Shown: positions 1 through 12,080, numbered from the stretch's first letter. The stretch is 64,000 nucleotides of DNA from Anthonomus grandis grandis (GCF_022605725.1 NC_065549.1:41617690-41681689); one strand, 5' to 3'. A program made the numbers and translations. Notes: generated by a model from the letters alone, not told the origin.

Positions 1-1430
1 CGAGTCAATTAGAATCCTTCTTAATAAAATGGGAGATAATTTTTTAATAACTGGTACACGAGAGACGTTGAGAAAAAGGAGTTTCTATTCTTAGCACAGT
101 TTACTGACAGACTTCAATAAGCATCGCCAAAAGCAATCTTATTTACAGTAAACAGTGAAACAAAAACACCAAATTCTTACCTTAAATTCACATCGATATA
201 TTTCTTACTAGAAGACGTTAACTAGCAAGAAACGCAGAAAAAAACGATTCCAATTTTGATGAAAATTAATAACGTTAAGTTGACGTTGGTTTTGGCAACG
301 ATCTACAAACAATAAGAAAACGACCTGATCTTGACAAGAATCTTGCAAAAAAATAGTCTAATAAGTACCAAATATGATAAATAGTACAAATAGAGGTATC
401 ACTAATGCTTCTTATTCTGTTTCTAGCCTAAATGATCTATAACTTGCACTTGTTTTGCGCTACGTTCCAAAATCCGGAATAGCTGAAAAAACTCTATTCT
501 AAGGTAGCAGAGTAGAAGACCATCTAGCAGTATGGTTTCACTTCACAACTGTACTGGATCATAGTTTAATCCCCAAAAATCTCTATTGAACACCAATTTC
601 CTCAGCTTATTATGTCGTCAGCAAATACCGTCTATGTACAATTCATTTCCATTAGAGACAAGTCTTAGTCATCCGTTTTAGTTAAGGCACTTAAATTAGA
701 TGACAACATACCACCCAGTCTGGTATAATTTCCTCTAATCCTTAGATAGAATTGCACGTTCTCGTTTAATTCAATGCATTTATTAGTAACCTCGAGTTAA
801 ACGACCAACCTCGAGTTAAACGACTTGAATTTTAGATCAAACTCTTCTGAATCAAGTCAAATTGTTGGTTTCTTTCTATATAAATTCGTAAGGCTAAAAG
901 GCCTTTAAGACCAAAATCTGAAAAAATTACATATATCTTATTGCGTTAACTTAGGCCGAAACTGGTTTCTTTCTTAATCGATTTCGCATTTGGAAACTGC
1001 AAAATTCTTCCCGAAGTTTTGATGATGATGATCCGTGTTTTATTCTTAGTGGTGTACTCTCTTTTCAATTCCCTAGCAGATTGTTCAACTTCATTATCCA
1101 CATTGTTCATTGGTAGTTTCAGTGAATATTCAATGAAGAATCGTCATCATGGGCTTTACACAAGTACGATCGCAGAACCGGCAGACCCAGTTGCAAACTG
1201 CTCTAATTGGTTTCTTCTAACATATTGATGTGTGTTCGTCGATCCTACCATTTTATTCGCAGTGCTTGCCTGATACAACTTTGGTGACATTTCTCACAAT
1301 TGTATATTGAAGTTAGTATTAAAAAACAACCGCAAAAGTCATTGATCGTCTTGATAACCTACCTTTCAGCATAAATGAGTAACATGTGACTCAAGCATTA
1401 AGAAGCTTTAAGAATAGAAATAGCAATTAC
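1..1430. other. No recognisable gene; AT-rich sequence
   Basis: No coding exon, transposase or reverse transcriptase similarity is visible on either strand. The only structure seen is a short tandem direct repeat, a 16-bp unit at 790-805 and again at 809-824. An open frame of 69 codons at 1019-1228 has no recognisable motif and is not called. Confidence 0.5.
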
Positions 1431-1439
1431 AGTACAAAG

Positions 1440-2230
1440 CAACTTTGGAAATTGCAATTCCCAAAGTTTTGACCAGTGCTGATCACAGACTGATTCTGTC
1501 AGTAATGAAACTAAGATTTTCGAATATGAGAAACGAAATCAAACGATCAAACTGTGGTCCTTCGACACAAAGTTTAAATATCTAGGGATGAAAAGCTTCT
1601 GAAAGACATATCCATCAAACAATCTGAAAAGAGCATTATAAAGATGTTCTGAATAAAGACTCGCACGCAGCTCACAAAATACTCACTAGAATACATTAAG
1701 AGACTATCCAACATCAGCTAAGTGAATTGTTATCCATGCAAAAAATCAACAACGCTTAAAGTATAGTATAACAAAGCTTCTGATCAAACTTCTAAAAGAA
1801 AGCACTCCTGTACTGATTACTCATATCGACATCTTAATGACCAAGGTTTGTAAGATCCTAGTCGTCTACTGCCAGTAGCAGAGGAGCAGATGCCGGAGAT
1901 ACAATGAGGTTTCAGAACCCACTGCATATTTTCCACATTCACAGTTATAAAGTTGGTATTAAAAAAACAACGGATGGTACTCCTGCTGAACTTCTAAAAG
2001 ATGGCGGTCATGTACTGATTGGTTATATACCTATCTAAATGACCAAGATCTGGAATACTGAAAGCCTCCCTGCTGATCTGCAATTTAAATACTGTAACAA
2101 TGTTACAATATAAGAAATGGGATTATCAAATCATTGCTCTGAATCATTGGTAGGATCCCAGTCGTCAGCAGAAAAGCAGCTGCTAAAGACACAGTGAGGT
2201 AGCAGACCAAACTGCATCACTGCTGAAATA
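1440..2230 (+). mobile_element. RTE-like LINE fragments (endonuclease end and start of RT), tandemly repeated and decayed
   Basis: The + strand near 1470-1530 translates to a SADHRLILSVMKL-like stretch, the end of an apurinic-type LINE endonuclease (normally SDHRL). At 1975-2075 it reads TPAELLKDGG then MTKIWN, the usual start of an RTE-like reverse transcriptase. The RT-start block is present twice: 1770-1945 is a diverged direct copy of 1976-2225. Frames are broken by stops. It lies head to head with the - strand RT fragment that follows. Assignment to the RTE group rests on motif memory only. Confidence 0.5.
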
Positions 2231-2274
2231 ATAACATGAGCGGAGCAAATACAGAAGAAATGTAAAGAGCAAAA

Positions 2275-3330
2275 TCAACCACTCTGTACGGCCTTCAAAG
2301 ACCTTGTCAATGCCTTCGACTTAGTCAAGAAAATAACTAACTCTTTGGACTTATCTATATACATAACAATGAGTTTGTTACGACTTTCGCTGTTTTTTCC
2401 ATCCCAGTTTCCTACTGTTGCGATCTTTTCAGTCAAGTGGTTGTAGATCTGTGGGGATCTGTGAAGATCTACAGAAAATGTAGAGTTTACCTCCTTTATC
2501 CGCAATCTTCTTGACCTACCCCTTTTCTTGCGGTTGGCGAGGACCCACAGTAGTATTCGCTTTGGCCATGGTTGATCATTCATCCTTTCGATATGTCCAT
2601 ACCATTTCAGCCTTTTGCATTCTATAGTTTCCAGGATGTCGATGTCTATGCCCATACGCTTTCTGATTTCAGTATTCCTTATTCTGTCTTTTCTGGTTGG
2701 TTGGCATTATCTAAGATAGCAGTTCATTTCCATCGCTTTTATTTTGGAGGCACCTTTTTCATTTATTATTCAAAGGTCTAAACCATATGTAGCAATACTT
2801 TCTATGATACTTTCATATTTTCTAATTTTTGTGCTCCGAGTAATGTGTATTCCAGAGTAGACTATTTAGTTGACGTATTACTGAATTACCTTGTCCAATT
2901 CTAATTGCGAATTCCATTTTGTTCCGACCATCATTTTTAATACTATTTGTGTGACTTAGTTCTAAACATCTTCCTTCACCTCCTACCACTACATACTCGG
3001 TTTTTGTTGAGTTAATTCATAAATGCTAGTATATTCGTCTATTTTCCGTAACATGTAATGGATATCATCCTGATCCTTTGCAAGTACTACTTGGTCATCC
3101 GCAAAATGCAAACTGTACAGTATATGATCTCCAATTGGAATACCCATAGAATCATATTTCTTCCAGGTTTCCCAAACCTCCTCCAAAGAAATCTTAAATC
3201 GTGTAGGTGCAATACAGTAGCTTTGGCGAAGTTCTTTGGACACCTTTATCCCCTTTGTCCACTAGATGGTCAATCTCAGTGTACTGTGCTCATAATGACT
3301 CTTTGTCATGGGAAAGAGATTGATTTCCAG
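2275..3330 (-). mobile_element. RTE-like LINE reverse transcriptase, C-terminal half, decayed
   Basis: Read on the - strand, 3243 to 2989 encodes MGIPIGDHILYSLHFADDQV, containing the (Y/F)ADD catalytic motif of a reverse transcriptase. 2655 to 2275 encodes ECKRLKWYGHIERMNDQPWP, the typical C-terminal block of insect endonuclease-reverse transcriptases. The two blocks are collinear and separated by a frame-broken thumb region. The N-terminal RT and endonuclease are missing here; diverged + strand fragments just to the left hold that part in opposite orientation. It is non-functional, with many stops. Confidence 0.65.
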
Positions 3331-3482
3331 CTAGAAATAATCAACCAACCAGTCTTTTAATAAAAAATTCCACATGTGTCTTGGACTTAAGGTAGCGCTT
3401 GACAAAGACTTAGCTTATTCAGATTAAACTAAAAGAATTGATGGAATATCATCTCACTAGGAAGGCGAGGCCAAAATTAAGG

Positions 3483-3817
3483 TGTGAATTAAAAACGCGA
3501 TTGTACAAAAATAGCTAACTAATTTATTTCTACACAGTCCTAAACACAATCGCTTACGACTACTAGAACTATTTATTTTTACTGTATTTATTTACTACTA
3601 CTATTTATGTCCGATTTAAATATAGCGCCGATATACCGAACTGCATTGTACTGAACTGTCAACTGACTCCCAGCGGCGACGCATCTCCTTATATACTCGG
3701 CTGACCATAATTTCGGAAGATTCGCTGACCTTTCGAGACGTCGTGCGGGGTGCCACTTGTGTCATTCCGGAATGACGGTGAATCAGCTGGTTTTTCGGTG
3801 TTTCCAATATTGTTACA
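3483..3817 (-). repeat. Solo LTR, copy 1
   Basis: 335 bp on the - strand, beginning TGTAAC and ending TTCACA. It shares most of its length with the copies at 14999-15304 (+) and 46946-48149 (-, interrupted). A TATATAAG box and a TCAGTT initiator lie in the same relative places as in copy 2, and AATAAA motifs lie further on. No internal retroelement coding sequence flanks it and no clear target-site duplication was found, so it is called a solo LTR from structure and copy number. Confidence 0.6.
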
Positions 3818-5040
3818 TTATGTTGAAACTGTAGTGACATGGTGGCTGCAAGGCCTATCATTAAAATGTTTTTGTAAAAGTACATTAATAATTTAAAAGG
3901 ATATAGATGTTAGCTTAAAATAAGCGGTTTTCTCTCTAGAGAAGACAATATTAATAAGTTTCGTTAAATCGCAGTAAATTTATTATTAGTGGTGCAAAGC
4001 AAACAGTTTATCTTACGGATTTAATTTTAAATAAGATTTCCTATATATATACACAGCACTCCCCCGAAAACAAAAACGTTTACTTATCCCCCTTTGCATG
4101 TAATTGGTTTCATTTTGGCAAATCATTCGTGTTTATTTTACCCGTAGCAATTTGGCGCGCGCAAAGTCTCGCGCCCTCTACGAAATTTCCCTCTCGATCT
4201 AGCTCCTTGCCGAAATATATGTTTTTCTTTTGTTAAAGTTATTAAGGAAAATAAAACGGGGGAAAAACGAGAATATAACAACGGTGAGGCAAATCCAGTT
4301 GAATACAATTGAAACGGGAAGAATGGAAAATATTATTAGAATTTTCCGGATAAAATCCGGACGTATTGGTATAAAAGGAAAACCAAGTTTAATATGATTG
4401 GGCAGATATTTACATATTTTCAATATTGGATAATATGTTTTGTCGTATGTCATCAAATAATCAAGTTACATAGTTTGAGGGACAAAGTGAAGATTACCTA
4501 AGAGAATGTGTATTTGCTCAGCGAAGATAAAAGCTATACAAAAAAGCCTCAATAAAATTTAACAAAAAAACATGAGATATTCACTTTTAATGTCAGACTT
4601 TCACACACAAAAAGTAAGAAGAAATAACTGCAGTATTGATTTGATGTGCCAATATAGACAGATGGATGGAAATAGATGAGGAAAATTTGGATCTTCGTGA
4701 ATTCTTTCCAAGATTCAATAATTGAATGTAAAAAAAAGTGATTCAATCGGTTTTAGAATACAGCTACTCGGTATTTCAACAATGTTATAAACCCTTTTAA
4801 GAATACTTGGCTTAGATATATCAGACACTATGCAAGGAGAGAGATTTGATCAGAATGAGAACTAGACATATGTCCACATTCCTTCCATCTCATCTGTTTG
4901 GCTGAGCATTTCTGATAGCTACTATTGTTCGTGTGGTGAGAGAACTAAACTCAACCTAACCCTATTTTAGTAGAATATTAACGAGACATGTTCATAAACT
5001 AAGGGTCGTTTGGCTACAGGAAAATATATACTCATATGAA
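3818..5040. other. No recognisable gene
   Basis: AT-rich sequence with scattered short open frames (for example 4199-4456 and 4549-4746 on the - strand) that carry no recognisable motif and have the codon bias of random AT-rich DNA. Confidence 0.45.
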
Positions 5041-5049
5041 AAATATTTT

Positions 5050-5690
5050 ATTGGCACTTTTAGTTAGCTACAAACCTACTTTACCTCTCTACATAACCAC
5101 CGTTCACTTCTAAGGATTTTTTTCCTACCGCTCCACCAGCTTCTTTAACCCATCGGCATAAAAGCTTGAGAGTTGAACCAGTTGACTAAGTGCAAGAAGA
5201 GGAAGTAGTCACTGGGTTCGTAGTCAGGACTGTACAGAGAGCGGTCAAGGAGTTTCCAACGAAAATCTTGAATTTTTTATTTGTATTTGGCAGCATGTAC
5301 ATGTGTTATCGTGGAGAAGGATGACGCCAGATGTCAGTTTCTAAATAAGTTTTTTTAAGATCGCACGTCTTAGTTTATTGAGCTCTTCGCATTTACACAC
5401 TCGCTGTAATTGTTATTTTACGTTCCATAAAATCCACTGAAAAAACACCCTTTATGTTCCCAACGATCCTTGCTCTGTATGGTGGTCGGTGAGCATTTTC
5501 GATAACCACCTGCACACGATTTGTAGTATTCAGGTTTTTTGTGATAATATTGTAGGTCGTAGTGCGTCTAACTTCAGAAAATTGTTCAGCCAGGTCATTA
5601 ATTGTTAATTGACAATCACATGTCAGTTTATGCTCCACTTGCCGATCGATTTCATTGGTCAGATATGACCACACATTTCAATACAACCGT
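5050..5690 (-). mobile_element. mariner-type transposase remnant with internal deletion
   Basis: The - strand reading from 5674 gives HKLTCDCQLTINDLAEQF, a mariner N-terminal helix-turn-helix segment. Within 50 codons it passes directly to GVFSVDFMERKITI, which belongs to the catalytic middle of the protein. The first catalytic Asp region is therefore deleted. Further on (about 5340 down to 5090) broken frames still show a WKLLDRSLYSPDYEPSDYF-like block (mariner normally has YSPDLAPSDYHLF) and an ending near NGGYVE. This is an old, internally deleted DD34D mariner copy; its terminal inverted repeats were not found. Confidence 0.75.
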
Positions 5691-6424
5691 CAGTGATAAA
5701 AAATCATAAGCGACTTAAGGACTTCTATTATATATCAACCCTGTGTTAACAACACAGGCAAGTTGAACTCGATCCAGGTGTCTCATAATTTTATTTGTCA
5801 GTATGCATGACTACCAAACGATGGCTCCAATATCTTACAATTGTGTCGTAATTTCAGCTAAAGACTCTTAAAAGCCCCTTTGCATGCTTAGGATATATAG
5901 ATAGATAGCCTCCATTTGAATCAACCAAAGGTTTTACTTCCTAGTAAAAACGACAAGTTCTAATTTTTTAAAGATTTTCAGTCTAACCTTGTAGTGTGAT
6001 AGTCAAAAACTTTGAACAAGATCTTAGCCTATTAACAAGTTTATAAAAATGTTTACATCTGTTACTGTATGGCATTGTTTCAAGCAATAAGACATTTGAG
6101 TAGGAGGGGTCTAAAAGCGGGTACACACTTGAGAGTACATGGTTTGGGTACACACGCATATGCAAATGTAGACGGTCCTTGAATCCTTGAATTTGTCGTT
6201 TCTCACGGCGCGGCATGCGGCTTGACTCGCGCGCGAACTCGAGCGCACATGGGTTGAGCCAAGTCCTGTCAGTTTTTGGTCCCTGCTTAAAGAAAACATT
6301 CCGCGTATACGTGCTCAGTGTAGACGTCCTTCGTGCAGTCGTCTGTCTCGCGTACTTTCATTTAGAGTATTTCTCTTATTGACTTTAGTTCTTTAGTTTT
6401 CTTCTATTTCCCGATCAAGGCAAC

Positions 6425-6668
6425 ATGAAAATGGAATATAGTAACGAAATGGGTTTGAAGTTAATTGACATGTACGAGCAGTTCTCAGTGCTATGAGATT
6501 CTAGTAGTCCTTTTTATCACTCCAAAAATAAAAAGAATGACGCTTGGCAAGAAATTGCAGGAAAACTAAACAAAGATATTAAAGTTGTGAAGCAAAAGAT
6601 AAGTAGCCTACTGGGTTCATTTCGAAGTCAGAAAAGCAAAGGAAAAAAGGCGATTGGTACTGGAATAG
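6425..6668 (+). pseudogene. MADF-domain exon (PIF/Harbinger accessory protein), broken
   Basis: From the ATG at 6425 the frame reads KLIDMYEQFSVL, stop, DSSSPFYHSK, then DAWQEIAGKL and VVKQKISSLLGSFRSQKSK. This is the MADF (Myb/SANT-like DNA-binding) fold order, W..I/L then two helices ending in R.....R.K. Codon 24 is TGA where a Trp is normal. The exon ends at a strong donor (AG|GTAAGT at 6669). MADF proteins accompany PIF/Harbinger transposases and aid DNA binding; a BESS domain usually follows, and a BESS exon of this kind lies at 11.0 kb. It could instead be a host MADF-BESS pseudogene, but the flanking inverted repeats favour a transposon origin. Confidence 0.6.
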
Positions 6669-7054
6669 GTAAGTACAATTAGTAATACAGAGTGGGCCAT
6701 CGAAAACGTACCGCAAGGCATAACTGCTAATAAATTATGTTTTTGAAAAAACCCAAAAACACGTAAATTTTGTTTGTAAATGGGACAGCTTTTGCTCCAA
6801 AAATTATTACAAAATCTTCAACCCCCTAAGCTGGATTGTCATCCCCTAATTTTTTTCAAATGAGAATGAAGGTTAAATGATACCCCATTAAAAAGTGTTA
6901 TTATATCCCTATACATTGCTGCTTATTTTTTTAAAATCTTATCACAACTTATTATTAAAACTTCATCCTTACTTAACGACATTTTAACTACTACTGTAAA
7001 CATATCGCGAATTAAGAACACACGCGCGCATGCGGCCGAAAATTAATTACCCAC

Positions 7055-7100
7055 ACATGACTTGAGCATACACGTATATGTGTTTGTGCTCAAGTCATGT
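7055..7100. repeat. 14-bp-arm inverted repeat at the end of the Harbinger-like element
   Basis: ACATGACTTGAGCA at 7055-7068 faces TGCTCAAGTCATGT at 7087-7100 as a perfect inverted repeat around an 18-nt spacer. The arms overlap the element's right terminal region, so the motif may be a subterminal transposase-binding block. Confidence 0.7.
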
Positions 7101-7122
7101 GCGCTTAAGTGTGTACCCACCT

Positions 7123-8870
7123 TAAGGATGATGCCTGAATAATTTACAATCTTTATAATTTATTCCTACAAAGTTAAAAAATTACATACAAGTTTATTTA
7201 TAGTCAGTTAACACATTGTCATCATTATCAATAACCCTTGTTAAAGAGTAAGTGTATATCTACAGTTATCTAGTTTTTTTATTTGATTATACGTTATTAG
7301 ATCAGTACAAGGTTAAACTCACAGAAGCTTAGAAAGAGCACATTCACGGCAGGTAATGGTATTGAACGTTAGGGAACCATTGGGATCCTAAAAGAAACAC
7401 GTGGAACCTAAGTATAGTTATTTTAGTATAGAACGAAAAGGCCTTACCTCAATATCTTAGGAGGGTCTAAGCATTAGTTATTATACACATAGTATACACG
7501 ATATCTTAAAAAACGGTAAAAGGAAACTACGTGTTATCTCAAAATATGACTGATTTTCAGCTTTTTAGGAAGTTATCTCACTCATCATCATCAAAGTCCT
7601 TCAGAAAAAGATTTAAGATGGTCGACAATTGAACCTGCTAAGTTACTTTTTAGGAAATAATCGCCACTCATTATTGACAACGATGCCAAACATAACCAAA
7701 ATAACACACTACCAAAGGATTTTATTCCCAAGGAGAAGGAAAACATTGGAAAAAACAACGGCAACAAAGCTGGGTCACTATAAATTGAGAAAAAATATAC
7801 ATTAAGCCACGAAATGCAAAAAAAGAAGATAGCATGATCGTTCACTCTCTGGGATTGTGACTTAGTGTCAACGGTCAACTGGATCTAGAGCCATCTCGTA
7901 ACAAGAGTGGTAAACTATTTCCAAAACCGATAAATCACAGAAGAACACCGCTTTAGCTTTGTTAGGCTGTACGCTGACAATCAGTAATACAGATTTGTAG
8001 ATTAATGTTATTAGTCTATAATTTCTTTTGTTAATTATTTGATACTGAAGCAACTCACAAAAGGAAAAAATGCTACAACATAATGCAAATGAGCTAGCAA
8101 ACTGCCTAAAAGCTATAGGTAAAGTACACCAAGCCAACTCTCTTTACCTTTCTCTCTTTTAATTCGTACTTTACGGCACTTTTAAATCGGCATCCATGTG
8201 TCTTTCTGTTCCAGTAAGAAAAAATATAATTTTCCCGAGTAGAATACCGCACACACCTTAGTCGAAATACACACATTTTAAAAATATGCGTAAAAGTAAA
8301 TGTAATTAACCCCAATACTAAGGGCAATAACCCTAATAAAGTAAAATAATGGTTATTTACCGAAATCCCAACCGCAATTTCAAAAAGGTCCTCAAAAACT
8401 AATTAAATGTAAATTCGCGAAATCGAAACTAGGGATCCGGGCGCAATAAACATTAAGGGCACAGATGGCTCTGTCGTTAACATCCCACTGCAGCAGAGTA
8501 AGGTGGGATGGGGGAGCGTCGCCATCAATCTTAGCAGCGAAAAGGTTATGCCCTCTTTCGGCATCATTAAGAACCCCTGTTAATGTATTTTTGGGACGTG
8601 CAGTGGTCTTTTGGCGGTCGAACACTTGACTTTTGAAGTGTTTTGGCGATATTTCATGGGATGTCTGTGGTCGAAGGTATAACGGCAACTCGAACGGCAA
8701 TTAGCCAATAAGTATTCCGATTTTTTTTTCTTTTGGCTTTAGGGTGAAAATCGGGTTTTTTTCGGCGAAACATTGAGGGTAAAAATACAAGGATGTTTCT
8801 TAAACACAAAGGTCTACTACCTATACTATTTAATCAATTACTAAGTTTACACCTGACTTTAATGCGAATT
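7123..8870. other. No recognisable gene
   Basis: No similarity recognised. A 102-codon open frame at 8392-8700 (- strand) sits in locally GC-richer sequence but shows no known motif, splice context or partner. Confidence 0.4.
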
Positions 8871-8879
8871 AGAGCAAAA

Positions 8880-9305
8880 ACGCTTTAGCATGTGTTTACG
8901 CAATGGTTTTGAGAAGAGGTTTTAACGTTGACGTTAACCAGCTGTTTTTTATTGCCAACCTAAATAATTTATTGATAAATTACTTATGTTGACGAGATTG
9001 AGTAAAAATATATCTACTAAAAGAATATAATTTTTCAAATTTGGCGAAAACACAATAAGGCATATCACAACAAAGTCAAAGTGTACATTTTTTCTCCCTG
9101 TCGCCATTTTCAAATTTTTGTTAGTTGGCAGCACTGAAATTTAATGTGAATTCGGATCTTCTCCCGTATACACAGAACCTTACATGCGCATTAAGCGATA
9201 TCATCCACATATTTGAAACGTTTTAAAATAATGCGAATTAGGAACGTTAAAACGGTTTACGTGGTTCCGTATTTCGTTAATGCGCATTAACGGTTGTGTG
9301 TAAAC
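8880..9305. repeat. Interspersed repeat, copy A (MITE-like)
   Basis: This segment aligns with 22195-22490 over nearly the whole of the latter: TTTTAACGTTGACGTTAACC, then AATAATTTATTGATAAATTA, then GCGATATCATCCACATATTT, then AAAACGGTTTACGTG are shared in order. Copy A has about 100 extra bases in the middle (around 9020-9125). The outer parts hold partly inverted AATGCGAATTA-type blocks, suggesting a non-autonomous DNA element, but no exact terminal repeat was established. Confidence 0.6.
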
Positions 9306-9924
9306 ATGATATGACGTATCTTAATTTGAAATAATCCAATCAGATATATTCAGAGCAAAATGTTTATTACCTTAGCCTAGCGCTTTCTGCGTATGAGGTA
9401 TCGTCACTGCTAACTCAAAAGTGAGTTGTATGTGTTTTTGTTTTTTATAGGTAAAAAGATTTTAAAATTAAAGATAAAGTGATAAAATGTACTCACTTGT
9501 CAGTTATACATAGGAGTTCCACATATTGGGAAAAACATTTTCACAAATTAAAACAATCGTAGTACACGCTGTACACGCAAGACGCGTTTTCGTACGAAGT
9601 TTGCTCGTGCAAATACGTACATACGTCTAGTTACGATATCCGAAAGAGAATCCAGACTTTTCGTGCGTTTATAAAATTAATTAAATAAAATATCTTGATA
9701 TCGATGTAGAAAAACTAATTAACTTAGTTTACAATCGCAAATATTTATGAGATCAGAATGATTCAAGTTGTCACTTACGAGACATTCAGCGCAAAACATA
9801 GCTAGAATATCCACAGAAATGGAAATATCTGGTAATAATAATATTGATAACAATAATAATAAATGTGCTATTGTTTTCAATGTAAAAAAATCTACATCTA
9901 CTAAATCTCTGTGAGATTACACAA
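9306..9924. other. No recognisable gene
   Basis: AT-rich sequence without recognisable coding or RNA features. Confidence 0.4.
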
Positions 9925-10380
9925 TATATTGCTAGAGCTCTTGACAGGAGGTGCTAAGTTATAGCATATAAAGATTTTGCTAAGACTTTCGACAAAGTTT
10001 TACCCAGCATACTTCTTCAAAAATTGTAAAATCAATATGATTTACACGAAAATGTAACCAAATTCTTTGCATCATACTTGGAGATGAGGGCATACCGGGT
10101 TATAATAAGGGGCCATGAGTCAATTTATTATTTTGCAACATCGAGTATGCCGCAGGTATCAAATCTTGGATCTTCAATCTCTAATCATCTACGGATGATC
10201 TCAAACTTTATTCTGTAACCAATAGTACAGCAAAAAAAAAAACCCTGCACATAATGATAAGTTGCGAGAGGCAGTATTGGCAAGGGTTGATGTAATGCGT
10301 GATCTTGGTGTAACCTTTGATTCACAGCTATCTTTTAGGGCACATATTTTAGCGCATAACTAATAAAGCATCTTGAACTT
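9925..10380 (+). mobile_element. Jockey/CR1-like LINE reverse transcriptase fragment, decayed
   Basis: The + strand reads YKDFAKTFDKV near 9965-9995, FASYLEMRAYRVIIRG near 10070-10110 and a degenerate SMPQVSNLGSS near 10145-10175 (normally GVPQGSxLGP). The Asp-rich catalytic block is shortened to LKLYSV at about 10200, and a DLGVTFDSQLSFRAHI block follows at about 10300. The order is that of a LINE fingers/palm/thumb, with deletions and stops throughout. Confidence 0.65.
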
Positions 10381-10691
10381 GTGGCTTTATTATTCGTATT
10401 TGTAAGGGAGGGCGCCGACCAAAGATGTGCGCTTGAAGAGAAAAGGAATGATGTGCACATGAGGTGTGCATTAAGTGTAGTGTTCCTTGATTTTACATGG
10501 AACGACGCTCACCGAAGCTGCGCGACAGCTGCTGGAAAGAATTTAAAGCATCTCGATGCAGTGTCTCACTGCATGCGTGCTGAAATGTAGGACACGTTCT
10601 ATTTTCGACTGATGCGTACCGAGGTGCTAATATTATGTTTAGTTATGTATAAAATTGAGTTTGAATACTTTTATTTATACATTTATTAAAA

Positions 10692-11341
10692 ATATGTTTG
10701 ATATACGATCCAGTATAGGTACAATAGAACGTGAAGACAGAACTGAAGATACGAGTATGGTGAGCCTAGATGAATCAAAAATCCTGTGTAGCATCAGGTT
10801 GCCAATCAACCCGAAAATGACCTAGAAGAAGATTTTCAATTGCAGCAGCAAGATTTAACTAATATTGCTTCAAATGTTTACACTGACCGAATTTAAAGAC
10901 AAAGCCAAAAAAGTTCGTCAACGCATTTATATCAGGTACAGCAGGAACCAATTCAATATCAGCAAAAAAAGCGTAAACTAGAATGGAAGTAGTAAGAATT
11001 TTTCATTGAAAAGATGCAAAACAAGCACTACTCTCGAAGATGTCAATCGTTCGGCTCTTAATTATTTTGAATCAAGACGTGTAACGCAAGATCCTGAAGT
11101 TTCATTTTTATTAAGTATGGTTCCGGAAATGCAAGCAATGAATCCAGAACAAAAGAGAAGATTCAAGATTGGTATAACCTCATTAGCTTCGGATATTTTA
11201 GAAGGGAAAAGTGTGATTGAAGTACCTTCTCCCTCGCCCTCAACCCAGTGCACAGAACAATCTCAAAATAGTAGTGTTGTTCAGTTTACAGTACTTCAAC
11301 CAGCATCCCAACAAGACACTACACTACTACTTTATATTTAA
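10692..11341 (+). pseudogene. BESS-domain exon (MADF-BESS protein of a PIF/Harbinger element)
   Basis: The open frame from 11006 contains DPEVSFLLSMVPEMQAMNPE followed by QKRRFKIGITSLASDIL, an unmistakable BESS motif (protein-protein interaction module at the C-terminus of MADF-BESS proteins), then a Ser/Pro/Gln-rich tail and a stop at 11341. The 10692-11005 stretch upstream reads as acidic and Gln-rich fragments with stops, likely the decayed linker. It lies tail to tail with a HARBI1-type transposase end at 11860-12070, the gene arrangement of two-gene PIF/Harbinger elements. The MADF part is not here; a related MADF exon lies 4 kb upstream at 6425. A host MADF-BESS pseudogene is the alternative. 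Confidence 0.65.
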
Positions 11342-11859
11342 TAATTTATACTGACCTCAAAGTAATGAGCAGACGTTCTTCTGTAAACACACTGTGCCTG
11401 TAGTTCGTATCCTTTTTTTGAATAAAAGGACGTACTTTCTCAATTCTTCAAATCTTACACCACCACCACTTTGGTATGCGATCACAAGACGCACACATAT
11501 TGTACACTTGACTTGCGTTTCAGGTACGCTTCACCAACAAGTGAACGTTCACTTCACTTCAAGCATATCGCTGCTTTGGTGGGCACTCTCCCTAAGGCAT
11601 TGAATGTAACTTGTGCTAGGACGTAAAAATCGAGTGATAGTGACATGTGACAATCCAAACCGCATTCGTTCAAAGAGTACATAAAGGCGAACCCACACCT
11701 GCACAACGCAACGCACAGATGTGATCGGCGAATCAATAAAACATGTTTGATATTATTTTTGATGTATTCCCTATGTTAGTTTGGTCAATATATTGGAATA
11801 CAAGTTTATTTTAGAGTTGTTAATATAAAAGATTTATTTATATTGATTAGTGAATAGTT

Positions 11860-12080
11860 TCATTGACTTAACCAAACTTCCAATAAATTACTCAAAATGA
11901 TAAGAATTAAAAAATTAAATTGTGGAGGTTTTGTTGTGTGAAAAAAAAACCGTAACACTTCGTTATCAATTATAATGTTATGCAGTAAACATATATATTT
12001 TATTATGACATCATCACGATCGGGATTTACTTCAATTGCTTTTAATAATAATCTCCATTTGCTGCTCATAAGATACAGTC
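11860..12080 (-). mobile_element. HARBI1-like (PIF/Harbinger) transposase C-terminal fragment
   Basis: The - strand encodes MSSKWRLLLKAIEVNP, DRDDVIIKYICLLHNIIIDN. This matches the C-terminal block of HARBI1-type nucleases, where a (A/S)xKWRxL..PI start is followed by a conserved LHN(I/Y). The catalytic DDE part upstream (rightwards) is missing, so the copy is dead. Position and orientation fit a two-gene Harbinger element whose other gene is the BESS frame at 11006-11341. Confidence 0.65.

Larger units (their letters stand above)
6117..7122 (+). mobile_element. PIF/Harbinger-like deletion derivative carrying a MADF exon
   Basis: The ends form a terminal inverted repeat: GGGTACACACTTGAG at 6119-6133 faces CTTAAGTGTGTACCC at 7104-7118, with one mismatch, followed on both inner sides by an ACATG-like block. 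The interior holds one MADF-like exon and no transposase. The flanks contain TAA and TTA triplets but a clean 3-bp target duplication could not be fixed. Assignment to PIF/Harbinger rests on the MADF partner gene typical of these elements and on the second fragment at 10.7-12.1 kb. Confidence 0.6.

Noticed and set aside
8392..8700. 102-codon open frame on the - strand
   Set aside because: Balanced base composition but no motif, no splice context and no repeat partner; cannot be supported as a gene.
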